Assembly (NCBI GenBank): GCA_001579985.1
Contig: LRSR01003267.1
Coordinates: forward strand, 1 to 22,387
Direction of reading: 5' to 3'
Source: Hypsibius dujardini
Taxonomy: Eukaryota; Tardigrada; Eutardigrada; Parachela; Hypsibiidae
Length of the DNA stretch: 22,387 nucleotides
The notes beneath the pieces were generated by a model. It ran no database searches. It was not told the origin of the DNA and saw only the letters and a list, made by a program, of their open reading frames with translations. A program made the translations under genes and the position numbers. How positions within the stretch are numbered: position 1 is the first letter of the stretch; every line of letters starts with the position of its first letter. Below, piece after piece: positions 1 through 13,038 of the stretch.

Positions 1-81
1 TCACCGCATGGTACAGGGAAAGCCGGTAGTTTTGCGGTTGTTGCTGGTCCACCGCCGTCTCGTCGTGACCGTTTGCCCACC
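1..81 (-). CDS. Exon 16 (partial): continuation of the Ig-like segment
   Basis: The acceptor GATGTTGAAG leads to [18 protein letters not shown] and then RLSLYHAV at the window edge. Phase 1 entry matches exon 15, and the RLSLYHAV strand fits the F-strand region of an Ig-like domain. The acceptor has no strong polypyrimidine tract, so the exact boundary is less sure than the frame. Confidence 0.68.
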   Translation of the reverse strand, partial: GGQTVTTRRRWTSNNRKTTGFPCTMR

Positions 82-3000
82 CTTCAACATCGAGCAAACA
101 ATTAAGAGTTCAATGGAAATTCGTGTGCACGACCAACGCAATCAAAGATTACGTGCGTTGTAAGAGTTACATCGGAGTATAAAACAATTTTGCTGAAAAA
201 CTGGACAAAATATTCCCGATTTCATCGTAAGATTTAGAAATCAAAACCTGTTGCAAACTGTTGTACTGTAGATGGCGCTGCTCACTCCCTGGGGAACGAT
301 TGTGATTGATTGCTCGATTACTGCATTTGTTTTATAGCATCTTAATTACATCGCTAATCGAGCAATCAATCCTTCACTCAACCCAAGAAGGTGTGGCTAG
401 AAGTGGGGCACCCACTCCTTGTACATGTGCAATGTTCCAACCCAAACCCAAAATTAAGCCCCTTGTCTCTGATCATTTTGAAACATGTTGGGGTCTGGGG
501 GTCTGATTTCCAGTGGGCCCCCTGGGATTTCAAAACAATTTAAAAAACATCCGTTTTTCGTTCAAATAATTTCGATTTTTGAGATCCAATATAAGCTCTG
601 TTGACGAATACAAATGGCGGGAGGGGCTCAAAGCATTCAGGAACGGTCCAAATATGATGAAAAACTGATGTTTGTTTAACATGATTTGAAATCACAGGGG
701 GTCGAGCCCAATGGAAATCAGACCCCCAGACTCCCCCCCCCTCAGTTTCAAAATGATCAGGGACAAGAGGCCGAGTTTTGAGTTCAATCTTGAAAAACAA
801 AATTGTTCCCCAAAATTGTTCCCCAAAATTGTTCCCCAAAATTGTTTCCCAAAATTGTTCCCCAAAATTGTTCCCCAAAATTGTTCCCCAAAATTGTTCC
901 CCAAAATTGTTCCCCAAAATTGTTCCCCAATATTGTCAGATAAACCAGGCTTGTCAAATGAACCAGACAAGTGCATGATGACAATCAAAAAGGGAAGATT
1001 TCCCCGGGGAGAGTGGTGCAATTTCCTCGTTAATAGTTCCTTGAAAATGCGTTCTCAAAAAATGGCCCTATTCGACAAATGCAACATCCGACAGCTTACC
1101 CTTTGGATAGAGCCGGAACTGATGCGACACCAGCCAACTCGGCGTCCCGTCGCTCCTCCGCCACACACAGTCCAGCTGCAGGTCCGTGCTCGGGTACACC
1201 AACAACTCCCCCAGCGGACTGAGGCCGGTGATGCCGGCGCTTTTATGGTAGTAAATCGCCGGCGGCATGTTGAGCAGATCATGCCCGGCGACGTCCAGCA
1301 GGCTGAGGCACACCGGCAGCGGTTCGTTCCACACACCGTTCACACAGGCGACCCTCGACGAACCGGTGAGCTGAAACAGCCCGAGATGCGTGCAGTGAAA
1401 CAGCAACTCGGTGTTCTCACTGAAGACCGTCTCCCGCACCTGTTATAGTATCACGGATATTTTAAATGGCAAACACACATACAAATATATATATATAAAT
1501 AAATTTAGATATTAATAAAAGCATATAAAAATATAAAAATAGTTTATATGGTCGGGAAACCGGCAATCCAGCTCACAGTTAAATTAGTTGCGGCTTATTA
1601 AATGCGCTTCTACTTCGTTTCAGATTATGCGTTAATATCATCGAAATCATATTATTATTTAGATTGAAAGCCGAAATTACAGATGTGGCTTTAGGTCGTG
1701 GGATACTTGAAAAGCGGATACTTTAATTTCTAAGTAAATTAAAAAAAAAAATTTAGTATTTTATTTGAATTAAAACGCGTAATAATTAATTCAGCAACAC
1801 ACGCACCGAAGGGTCGGAAAAGTTCAGCCGGACATTGCCTTGCTGGTAGACCACCATATTGGGAAGGGCCTCCGGGATGGTGCAGGCACCTCCTCCAGTG
1901 GTCGCGCTGATCTTTGCCTTAATGTCTGAACTGTCCGGTCTGAGGGTTGTCTCACTCATCGACGGCGATTCCGAAGGATCCGCGGCCACGCATTCCGGTG
2001 TTTCCGGCTGGAACCGGCCGAGCTCACACCGCACGATGGCTTGCGGGAGTTTCCGATAACCGTCCGCGCAGTGGAACCCGATGATGGCATTGTGGCTGAC
2101 CTGCAGACCAGCGCGGTAGCCGCCGGTGTAGCTGCCGTGAGGGATCTCGATGAGGTGACAGGATGCGGGCACGCATTCAGGGATCGTCGGGGGAATAAGC
2201 TGACCGGTGGAGCACAAAAGTCGATCGGGCCCGCTCACTTGGTAACCGGCGATGCAGGAGAAGTGAATAGACGCACTGCGCGGAAATGGCAAAAATTGAT
2301 AGAAGTTAAGAACAAGAAGGGAGAGTGTCGCCGTCGTTGCGTCACACAATGGTGCCAGCTTGCGCAGTGTCTTCCGGTCCTTGCTGCATTAGCTACTTGC
2401 CCAGGCCTGTTTTATATATGACCATGTCTGTGTCTGGCTGCCTATGATGGTTTGCTGTCTGAATATTCAAATTAGTCAGACCGGTGATAAGATATTTGGT
2501 ACCGCGGTGACGTAGCCCAAAGTCTGATTGTATGTCTGCCTGTCACCCAGCATATCTCTGTCTGAATGTCTGAATGTCTCTCAGTACGTCTACTCGCTGC
2601 CTGTTCGTTTCTGTTCTTTCTATTCGTGTCTGCCTCTGATCATTTCTATACCTTATGTTACTTTGTCTGTGTCTGGCTGTCTGTTGTCTGTTGTTGTTCT
2701 GCTGTCTGCCTCCTTTACGACTCTGCAAGGTGATGCGATATGTCTGGTATCGATAACATAGTCCAATGCCTGCATGTATTTCGTGGTGCCCTCATGTCTG
2801 ACTGTTTTGGTATTTGCCTACAAGTCTGGGTGTCTCTCTGTTTTTTTTCCAGTGCCTATTCTTTGATTCTGTATATCCAATTCGCTGAAGGTCCGTGTCT
2901 GCGTTTCGTGTCTGTATATAGCTAGACCTTATATATTCGACTGAGTATGTGTCTACACATGTCTGTGAGGTTGCTAGTCTGCCTGTCTGCAAGTCTTCCA

Positions 3001-3835
3001 GTTGATAGATGCAATGTCTGCGTGTTCTTGCTGCCGGACTTTCCTTAAATAGTTCAACTGACCCGTTCTCCAGTTCCGTCCATGGAGCAATTGTCTGGTT
3101 CAGGTTCAACTTGAATCCTCCGTTCATAGCCTCCGGTACTCGACAAGTAACTAAAATACCGACCTGTATGTCAGGCAAAGGCTCCTGCACCTCATAAAGA
3201 CTTCCCAAAACTCACGTGGAACACACTCCGGTTTTCGGGGCTTCCAAGCTCCATGCCGGCACGTCGCAGTTCCGTCCGGAACATTTGCGATAAACCCGGC
3301 GCGGCACTTGAAGGTGGCGATGTAATGGGACGCATCCTCCGTGTCACGGAGCACATTACTTTGCTCAAAGTGCTCGGACTTTAGGCCGTTACAGGGTGCT
3401 GAAACAAAAGTGCGGCCTTTCGGTTGAGTGCCTTTGAAGAGAGAGAAAATAATGACGCGCTGTTAGAACCCACCACCGGAAATTAATTACCCCACAGGCA
3501 ATACCTTCAAGCAGCGCTGCAGCACGGCGCACCCGGGGACCAAACAGGGACTGCGGCGGATGCAAACCTATGGTTAGAAGGAGATCCATGCATACCGGAA
3601 TTATAGGTTAGTCGATGTTAGTGAAGGATAGACATCCAAATAAAAAAAACAAAGCTGGAAAAGCAAGGATATCAAACGAAAAAATGCCTATACGTCAGTC
3701 TCTTCGCTTGTCTGTCTGTCTGTGTGTTTGTCTGTCTGTATGTTTGTCTCTGTATTTGTCTGTCTGCTTCTCTGCTTCTCTGTTTGTCTGTTTGTCTCTC
3801 TGTCTCTCTGTTTATCTGCCTGCCTGCCTGCCTGC

Positions 3836-3867
<32 letters not shown>

Positions 3868-4969
3868 TTGTCTGTCTATTTGTCTGTCTGTCTGTTTGTC
3901 TGTCTGTTCATCTGAGTATTTTATGTGAGTATTTGTCTGCATAACCATCTGCCCTCTTGTTTTCTTATCTGAATGTCCGTCTGTCTGGATTTATACCTGA
4001 CTGCCGTGCATTTGTCTGTTTGAATGTCTGCCTAGATGGGTATATCACCCAGCCTTCTGATTGACATACACTTGTACACCAAACTATTTTTGGCCTTCCA
4101 TTTAGAACCTGTAGGCAGGGAAAGCACGAGCGCTCAGATACCCAAAAACACAGTGCGATTTGCTTTACCTGGATGGCATTTGGGCTTTTCCAGAGGACTC
4201 CAGTTCCCATCGATGCATGTAGCACCGACCGGACCGCCGTGCAGAAAGTACCCCTTCTGACATTCGTAACGAATCTGGCGGTCTTGAACGACAGTCTTAA
4301 TGTAGTCGTAGTACTCATACGATCCCATCGCACCGACTAAGTAGATGGTACCGTTGGTCAATTTCCCCGGCCAGGGACAGAAAACTGTAAATAAAAACTC
4401 CGTGCCCCAATTCATACAGTAAAGCGCAATGCGACATCTAAAGTACACTCACTGTCTTGGCAAGTGGGAGCCTGGCCGGTCCAATTTCCGTATTCACAGG
4501 TTGCCGTTTCGTCACCCTGAATGCGATATCCTTTGCCGCAGACAAAACGAGCCTTCATCCCGTGATCAGTCTTCGGTGCAATCACCAGACCTTTCCGCGG
4601 ACTGGGCGGTGGAACCTTGCAGCTAGCCGGATGACAGCTGGGGATGTACAGGAAACTGCCGTTATGGCACATCGGTGCAATCAGGCTGTAGGAAAGTTCG
4701 TATTTCGGGATACAGGTGACGTTTAGTAGATCTCCGTGACTGACAATACGGTCCCCACCGGAACCGCTGACGGAGCCGTGTTCCACATAAGGCAGCGTGC
4801 ATGAAGCTGCAAATCATGAAAGGAAATTCCTGTTTAATTTCAATACGCTAAAGCAGTTTGGTCCCTTGTCTAAATGTTTACGGGCCTGACTATCGACCTG
4901 TCTGCCTGTCTGTTTGTCTGTTTGTCTGTTTGTTTGCTTGTCTGTCTGCCTGTCTGCCTGTCTGCCTGT

Positions 4970-5030
<61 letters not shown>

Positions 5031-5888
5031 TGTCTGCCTGCCTGCCTGTCTGTTTGTCCGTCCGTCCGCGTGTCTGTCTGTGTGTCTGTTTGTCTGTCTT
5101 TAATCTGGACACCAGCCTTAATATGTTGTTCAGCCAATATTGTGTGTTTTTAGCTCTGCCTGCCAAGCTGGATGTTTAGTTCGATATCGTTGCATTGGTC
5201 CAGCTCTATTTCCGATAGTTTGTCCGCCTCACTAACGTCGAATGACCCAGTCAATTAAATTATTGCAACGCGAATGGCTCTTGAAATTGAACATGATCAT
5301 GACGTAAGGCAAACGAAGCCAGTTACGCTGATGTCTCTCAGTGAAAAAAGATACCGGGGGATCGATCGTTCCCGACCGGCGGTACACCGGAAGGATACAC
5401 AAGTCGTGCTTTTCGACAAAAGCGACTCCCACATCGACGTCCTACTTACCGAAGCATTTCGGCGCAGCGTGAGACCAGTTTCCGTTCGTTTGGCATTTAG
5501 CGGAATTTGCCATACCCACAAATTTGGAACCCTTGTTGCAGTAGAAAAACACGACGGAGTTGTATGTGAATAAGGAACCGTTGTAGCCGCCGTTTATGAT
5601 TGGATCTGGAGGTCCGCAGTTAACCACTAGAAAAGAAGTCAAAATTAACAAACGATGAAATGTCCGCCACAAGCCGACCGTCCGAGATCAGACAAGTATG
5701 CAAGCGAAAGGCAAACACACATGCACAAGCAAACAGACACACTTACCCCCTAGCAGAGAGGAAAACAGATAGACAAACAGACAGACACGCAGGTAAACAG
5801 ACAGTCAAAATGACAGACAGACAGAGAGACAGAGACAGAAAGACAGACAGGCAGGCAGATAGACAGACGGACAGACAGACAGACAAAT

Positions 5889-5934
<46 letters not shown>

Positions 5935-8900
5935 AAGACAGAAAGACAGACAAGATAGACAAGTAGGATAGCAGGAAGACAGACAGGGAAACTATTATAG
6001 AAGCAACCGTGTCATAGACACCGCTTATTACGTATGCCGAAATAGAGACAGGGACTGCGGCATGAAACCGATACGAGTAGGCAGAGCTATGAAGTTGCAC
6101 GGCATCTTTCAAGAGATCCAGCCGATGTGTATCGTACCTTCACATTTCGGCTCAGGACCGCTCCATGTCTGATTAGCCTGACAGCGTCGTTCCTCCTTGC
6201 GTGCCACATGATAGCCGGGCTTGCAGGTATAGGTCACTACGGCCTCATATTTCAGTGACGTGACGACGGCGAACCCATTGTGTGGATCTAACGGTCGCAG
6301 GCATTCAACCGCTAAATCACCAAACAAACAAAACCCCACCCACGTAAATAGCTTGCCTTCTTCTGTAAACTTTGTCGGTTAACATGCGGCCGGAAAAAAC
6401 CACTGGCATCCCATTGTGAAAGGATGAATTATTTACCTTTACACAAAGGATTTTCACCGTCCCATTTCCCGTTGCGCTGCACATAGGACATGTACCGAAA
6501 TGAGAGAAGGAAGAGGCACCGGATTTTAGAGTTATTATTACTGAGAGAGGGGACTCTTGACTGAAGAATGGGATATGACGGAAGTGAGTGCCGGTCTTTT
6601 GCGAGAGTATACCTGACAGTGCCGGATGGATTTGCCGATGAGGTTGTAACCCGGATAACAATGAAACTTGACGTGATGCGGATAGGCAAAGTGGTCGCCC
6701 TCCCGGTAGCCGTTTGCAATGTCTTCCGGTTTCCCGCAGTTTCGTGCTGAAAAAGAAAGCCCAAGGCGTGAAAAATGCGGCATGGTAAATTTTAGTTTTG
6801 AATTTATCGCTATGTGTACGGTCTGTCAACAATGTTGATGTCGTTTCTATGCAAGTACACTGGGCAGATAAACCTGGCTGGAGACACCGGCGTTTGTCTG
6901 TCTGTGTCTGTGTCTGTGTCTGTGTATGTATCTGTGTCTGTGTCTGTGTCTGTGTCTGTGTCTGTGTCTGTGTCTGTGTCTGTTTCTGTGTCTGTTTCTG
7001 TGTCTGTATCTGTGTCTGTATCTGTGTCTGTGTTTGTGTTTGTGTTTGTGTTTGTGTCTGTGTCTGTGTTTGTGTCTGTGTCTGTGCATCTAATAGATCA
7101 GACGTATCCATCAATGTGGTGTCTGTCAATGCTTATGTTCATATCTATGCACCCATACATCTGTATATGTCTGCTTGTGTCTGTCAACTGCCACCGTATA
7201 AGCGATGGCTATACAGACACATCCATCTGTCTGTCTATGTTTCTACCAATGTCTCGGTCAAACATGAGACATATCCATCAATATATTGTCCGTTAACGCT
7301 TGTGTATGTCTTGGCCTGTAAACAGGCATTTATCTGGCTATGTTCACTACCTATCAATGTCTGTGTCTGTGTCTTACTCAAGTATATCTGTGCCTGTATG
7401 CCTGTCTAGATACCAGGCAATTTTTTGTGACTGAATGCTTGATGTCTGCAGCAACAGAGATCTGTAGATCTATGTCTGCAAAAAAGATGCTTGTATATAC
7501 ATGTAAGCCTTCTACATGTATTAGCTTTTATCCCCGGAAGAAAAGACAACTTACGGACGCATCTCAAATCGGGCCCGAACCACTTTGCCGTGCCGTTGAA
7601 ATAGATACACTTCGCGCGGGCAAAACCCTCGATTGCATAACCGCTCTCGCAAGTGTACTGGATCATCGTGTCCAATTCGTACTGATGGTGTCGGTAGTCG
7701 GCGTTGTGTTGAGCATGAGGAATCTCCGGTGGATCCTCACATTTGACTACACACACGACGGGCGATGGAAACGAACGAATGCGCATCACCACATGGAATT
7801 TAAAAAACACACACCCCTCCCACGCCCGACTGAGCATCGCCACTTTACGCACATATTTGCATAGGGGAAGTTTTGGGGAGCGCAACATATGCGTTCCCAC
7901 ACAGGCAGACACAGGCAGACACGGGCAGACAGACAGACAGACAGAAACTACTGTCACAGACACATGAAGCATGCACACACAAATTACGCACCATCCGGCT
8001 GACAGACCGGCACATCGCCGCTCCAGGTCGCGTCGCCCTGACAGGAACGGGCGCGAGGTCCCCGCAGCTTGTAGTCCGGATGGCATGTGTAGAAGACCTT
8101 CGAGCCGAACGCCTCGATCCCGGTGGTGTGGACTTTCCCGTTAGGCGGGTCATTCAGGGCCGCGCATTTTGTGTCTGCAATTTGAAGTTTACATCCAATT
8201 AGGTTAACTAATTTTCCATCTATTCGGGGGGGGGGCGCCTACGTTCAAACACTAAGCATTGTGTGTGTGTTGCTTATGGCATCAAGTATGAACTTATTGT
8301 GGAGCACACTACAAACGTAACAGGAAATTAAGAAACACACTTGGCTGACAAAGCTTCCGGTCGTCACTGTCCACAGACTCAGGCAGCACAAACGAAACTC
8401 TGTTGACTATCTTCTTTAAGTAACAGCTTGAGCTTCAGACATTTTTTTGGTTTCCGTCCTCTGTTTATCTGTCTGTCTGACTGTTTATCTGTCTGACTGT
8501 TTATCTGTCTGCCTGCCTCTCTGTCGGTATGTCTGCCAGTCTTCCTGGCTTTCTGTCTATTGGTTTGTCTGTGAGTGTGCCTATCTGTGTGTTTGTCTCT
8601 GTGTCTGTCTGTTTGTCTGTCTGTCTATCTGTCTGTCTGTCTGTCTAGTCGGTCGTCGGTCTCGTCTGTCTGTCTGTCTGTCTGTCTGTCTGCCTGCCTG
8701 CCTGTTTACATGCCTGCTGACAGTCTGCCTGTACAAACGTCTGTCTGTGTGTTTGTAGTCGTTATGTCTGTGAGTATCTATCTATCTGTCTTTGTATCAC
8801 TCTGTTCATCTCTTTGTTTGTGTGTGAGCCTGCTTGTGTCTCGGTGCGTTTGCCTGTATGCATGCCTGTTTGTCTGTTTATCTGCCAATCTTGCATGTGG

Positions 8901-9957
8901 CTTTTTCCGTCTGATATGTCTGAATGTCACGTAATCGTGTACGGAAGTCCGTCAAAAATCAAGCATTTTATGGGGATTGAAAGCTGATCCAGCGTAAGCG
9001 AAGTAAATTGAGCTGAACTAAATCAAGTTATCAAAAGCGGTCCCCGTCCCGCGGCCCACAAATCGAGAAGGTTATTCATCCTTATTCCTAAATATGGATA
9101 TAAAGACGGACAAGTGATTAGTATTGATTCGCCTGACTGTCCCATAAGTGTCTGTGTCGGGCTAAAGAAAATAATGTTGCGAGATGAACTGCATGCTCTT
9201 CGAGAGGGTTTTATCGAGAGGAACCGCTTACGACCGATAATCCAGTTATACGTTAGTTATCGTCCCGGAAAAAAATCCCCCGGAAACAACCCTTGTGAAA
9301 AACCCTCGTGCTGCCTGTCATCTCAATATTCCGTATAACATTTGTTGCGAACTGAAACGAACGGACATAGCGTATTCAATAAGGATTCCCTAGCCTTTTA
9401 TAATTCCAATTTCTTTCCAGCTAAAAAAAATATCTAAAAATTAAAAAACTAGCTCAAACCTGAATCCCACCAAATCCTGCGTGTCCAAAAAATACACATC
9501 ACAGAACAAAGCGGTCAATTGCTCGGGGACACCGAAACGTAGTGGCGCTCTCTCTGTCTTTCCCTCTCTGTCTCTCTCTCTTCTCTTTTCTAACTATGTA
9601 GGAGAGATAGACACCAGTTAAGTATATCGTTAACAGTTAACCGCCCGAGTACAAGGGACGCAATCCGGCGTAAGAAAGGACCCAGAAACAACCCGACAGA
9701 GTATTAGTAAGCGTCGCGACCCAGGGGAGCCGTTATAATTAACGACCACACACACACACGGCGGAACTGTTGACGGACACACCACCGCCCCGAGAACCCC
9801 GAGAACCCCGAGAACTCCGACCGACCGATCGCCATCATCATTATCGTCGTCGATGGATCAAAACGACTCACTACATATACTCACTGGGCTTAACGCAGGA
9901 CATGCCGCAATCTCCGTCGCACAAGCACTGCAACAAAAAGAAAACGGGGGAGGAAGA

Positions 9958-10024
<67 letters not shown>

Positions 10025-13002
10025 AAAAGGAAGATGTTTAGAGGGAAGAAAAGGGCGCCGCACGCGTCGAAGAGCGCGCCCCACGCGTTGAAGGACAATA
10101 TTGACTTATCATTGTCCATCACTATCAATATTGCCTGACTCGCCAATAATAATGTAGCCCGTGCGGTCTTTTTCTTATTTACTTCCCCGTTTGCGGGGGA
10201 AGTTTCTGTGCCTTTTTTCGGGGCGGAAAAAATCGTTTACATCGCGGGGTCGGGGTGTGTAACCGCGCGTAAACGGTATGAGACAAAGTGTGTATTTCGG
10301 TTCACCCTCCACTTGGTCGATAAATTGGTCCACTCATGAGTTTCTCTTTGATGGCAGGTGCTTGATTGTTTGATTTACTATACTACATTCCTAGTATACT
10401 ACAGCACTTCTAAAAATCAAACAATCAAGCACCTGCTATCAAAGAGAAATGCATGAGTGAGCCGATTTATCGACCAAGTGGAGGGTGAGCCGAAATACAC
10501 ACTTTGCCTCATACAGTAATGCTGTGAAGTAATCGTGCCATGGTGTTGTGTGGAGCGGGGGGGGGGAGGGTGTGTACCTTCTTTTTCCGTCCCTTACAGT
10601 CGCCATCCTGTATGCAGGGTCGGAGGCACTTCCGGTAGCCGGTATCGACTTTATCCAAATTCCGTGGGCATAATCGAATCGTTTCATGGGCTGCAACGAA
10701 GAAAGGACAAACACGGGCAGATGAGTCTGTGTCTGGGTGTGTGTGGAGACTGTGAATACGGCAACTAACAAAAACGCCATCAACACTACAGACAACACTA
10801 TACTAGCGTACATACTAGTAGTACTGTAAAAAGTATATGCGTATAGAAAATATTCGGTACGGGCATGAAACCATTCGACACAGACAGGCACTTGTCAGGG
10901 GGCGGGGTGTCTAAAATAACCCGGTCCGTACGTTCCAGGTAAGTTCGGTTGAGTGGAAACAACTACAACAATAGCACAATTGTCTGAACTCTGAACAAGA
11001 AAGAAGAGGCAGACACTGCAATGAAGGAACTAGTAGAAAAGTACACGGGAAGCTCATCCCCGGGTGGGACGATTGAGGAACAAAGAAATGATTTGATCTC
11101 AGCATATTTCAGTCATCATTAGATATTTCAGTCATGATAGAATTGAAAAATTCCTTTGACACAGTCAAAGGGCACAGATCACGCCGTGCGTCTAAGGTAT
11201 TCACGCGTGCCTGAAAACGGAAAAGGGGAGACGGCAAACTAACTGTGCAAGAAAGAGCAACTCTTATAATTTATATAAAATATTTAAATTTTAAAAACAG
11301 TTTATGGTAATATTAAATAACCATGTCACATCTATACCGAAACGATTGATGTTTACACCACAGACAGATTGTACTTCAATGGTAGATTATCTTTCGATTC
11401 ATGGCGACAGATACTTGTGAACTTTAAGTTAAAGAGATCATTTATGTTTACATTAAAGATGGATTGAACTTTTGCACTGAACCGCAGATGGATCATGTGG
11501 ATAAATCGCTTCTTGGAGCTCCTTGAAAAAGATGCTGACACTTGACGCAACTATTTTATCTGAATCGGGATTTCAGCTAAGCGCATAGAAAGAGTGTTAA
11601 TGTCTCATACTGAACAATGCTTTAGCAACTGATCGGTCCTGAATAAGGTGCTAGTACTAGGAGGAGAAGAAGGAGTACTGGTATCTCATACTAAACAAGA
11701 GGAGCAAGAGGAGGATGAGGAGGAGGAAGAGGAGGAGGAGGAGGAGGAGTGTCTCATAGTGAACAATGCTTTAGTAACTAATTGGTTTTGAATAACGTGC
11801 GCTTATATTTCATTTCCAAACGCTTTTGTCAATCTTGAAGAAGTTTGCGGAGGAAGGATTCGACCGTGACAGGAAAATACAGACCAGAAACAGAGAAACT
11901 GCATTTACATATTATCAGATAGACGGATAGGAATTGCGCAGCAATATACATCCAAATCTTTTGCGACGGTAGCGGTAATACGGCGCAAATAAGAAGAAGC
12001 AGCTCCCGCCGATCACCCGCAGGTACATCCAACCTTCCAATACCCACGAGCTGTGCTACGAACACGTCAAGATTCCCTCCAATAAATCCAGAATAAACCA
12101 GCGGAAGGGCAGCAACAACGCCTCTGCAATCGAGCCGTCGTATTGACCACGGCACAGCGCGATGGCAGCAACGTTAAATCCCACACACACGCACCGATCT
12201 CGGTCTAAGCAATGGTCGTATGGCACAGAGCAATGGTCGTATGGCACAGAGCAATGGTCGTATGGCACAGAGCAATGGTCGTATGGCACAGCGCAATGGC
12301 AGCAACGTTAAATCCCACACACACACGCACCGATCTCGATCTAAGCATGTGCACACACTATATATAGATAGCTTCAAAAAGGCGTCAAACATGCCGCGTC
12401 CCCGAAATCCAACCGCATTATACTCGTTATCGGTTAATTACGATAAATAACCAAAATCCAATTTCGACACACACACAGCAGCAGCAGCAGCGCGGGAAGC
12501 GGTGCCGGGCACAAACCGTCCCCGGTGATGCATATTATCCGGACGACTCGGACACTCACTTTACACTCCACCCAGAAAGACACATCTAGAGGAGGGAGAG
12601 ACTACGACTCGACGGGACTGTGCGGAAAACCGCGGGAAATCGGGACGACCGAGAGCGAGAGAGTGCGGGATTTCACGCAGGTCCGCCCTGGTACATGTAT
12701 ATACATCAAAATTAAACGACCACCAAGGGATGGGAACGCGGGACGCTTATCCACAACTACTCAAAATAAAGCGCGTGCATATTACACAGACAAACACATC
12801 GCACAGACGTACATGGTACGGCTGTACTGGTACACTCTCTGGACTCCCGGTGCGGGTGAGTTGGGTGGGATGCGAGTCGTGCTCGCGCTCAAAGTAAGTA
12901 AACCTAAGGGGGTTGTGTTGTGTGCCGGGATGGGAGGATGAAGGGGGGGAAGAGCCCATAGAAAAACACACTACAACAGGAAGAGGGACCCCAACATACA
13001 CG

Positions 13003-13038
<36 letters not shown>

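Larger units (their letters stand above)
82..1099 (-). other. Intron 15 of the CCP gene, repeat-filled
   Basis: A 1018-nt intron holding a 17-bp perfect hairpin (304-371), a long imperfect inverted repeat (447-780) and a 13-bp tandem array (799-936). Long open frames here exist only because the 13-bp unit has no stop in several frames. No coding exon is seen. Confidence 0.6.

Noticed and set aside
799-936. CRISPR-like array
   Set aside because: The 13-bp units are contiguous with no spacers, and the context is a eukaryotic intron. The 21-bp array at 12208-12291 fails for the same reason.
711-1448. 245-codon open frame on the plus strand with repeated [13 protein letters not shown]
   Set aside because: It is made by the 13-bp array, open in several frames on both strands, and its second half is antisense to exon 15 of the CCP gene.
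2041-2421. 126-codon plus-strand frame
   Set aside because: It is antisense to CCP exon 14 and has no recognisable features.
3615-3944. Cys/Leu/Ser/Val repeat protein (CLSVCLSV) on the plus strand
   Set aside because: It is a translation of a tetranucleotide microsatellite in an intron. The same applies to open frames at 4858-5179, 8447-8934 and 20121-20357.
6798-7409. 203-codon plus-strand frame and 270-codon minus-strand frame over the same region
   Set aside because: Both are generated by the TGTGTC hexamer array. The minus one also runs through CCP exon 6 in the wrong frame.
9770-10138. Open frames with polyVal-Cys or polyThr-His
   Set aside because: They are translations of the (TG)31 repeat.
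11353-11550. 65-codon minus-strand frame, considered as a reverse transcriptase remnant
   Set aside because: No motif of any polymerase or transposase is visible.
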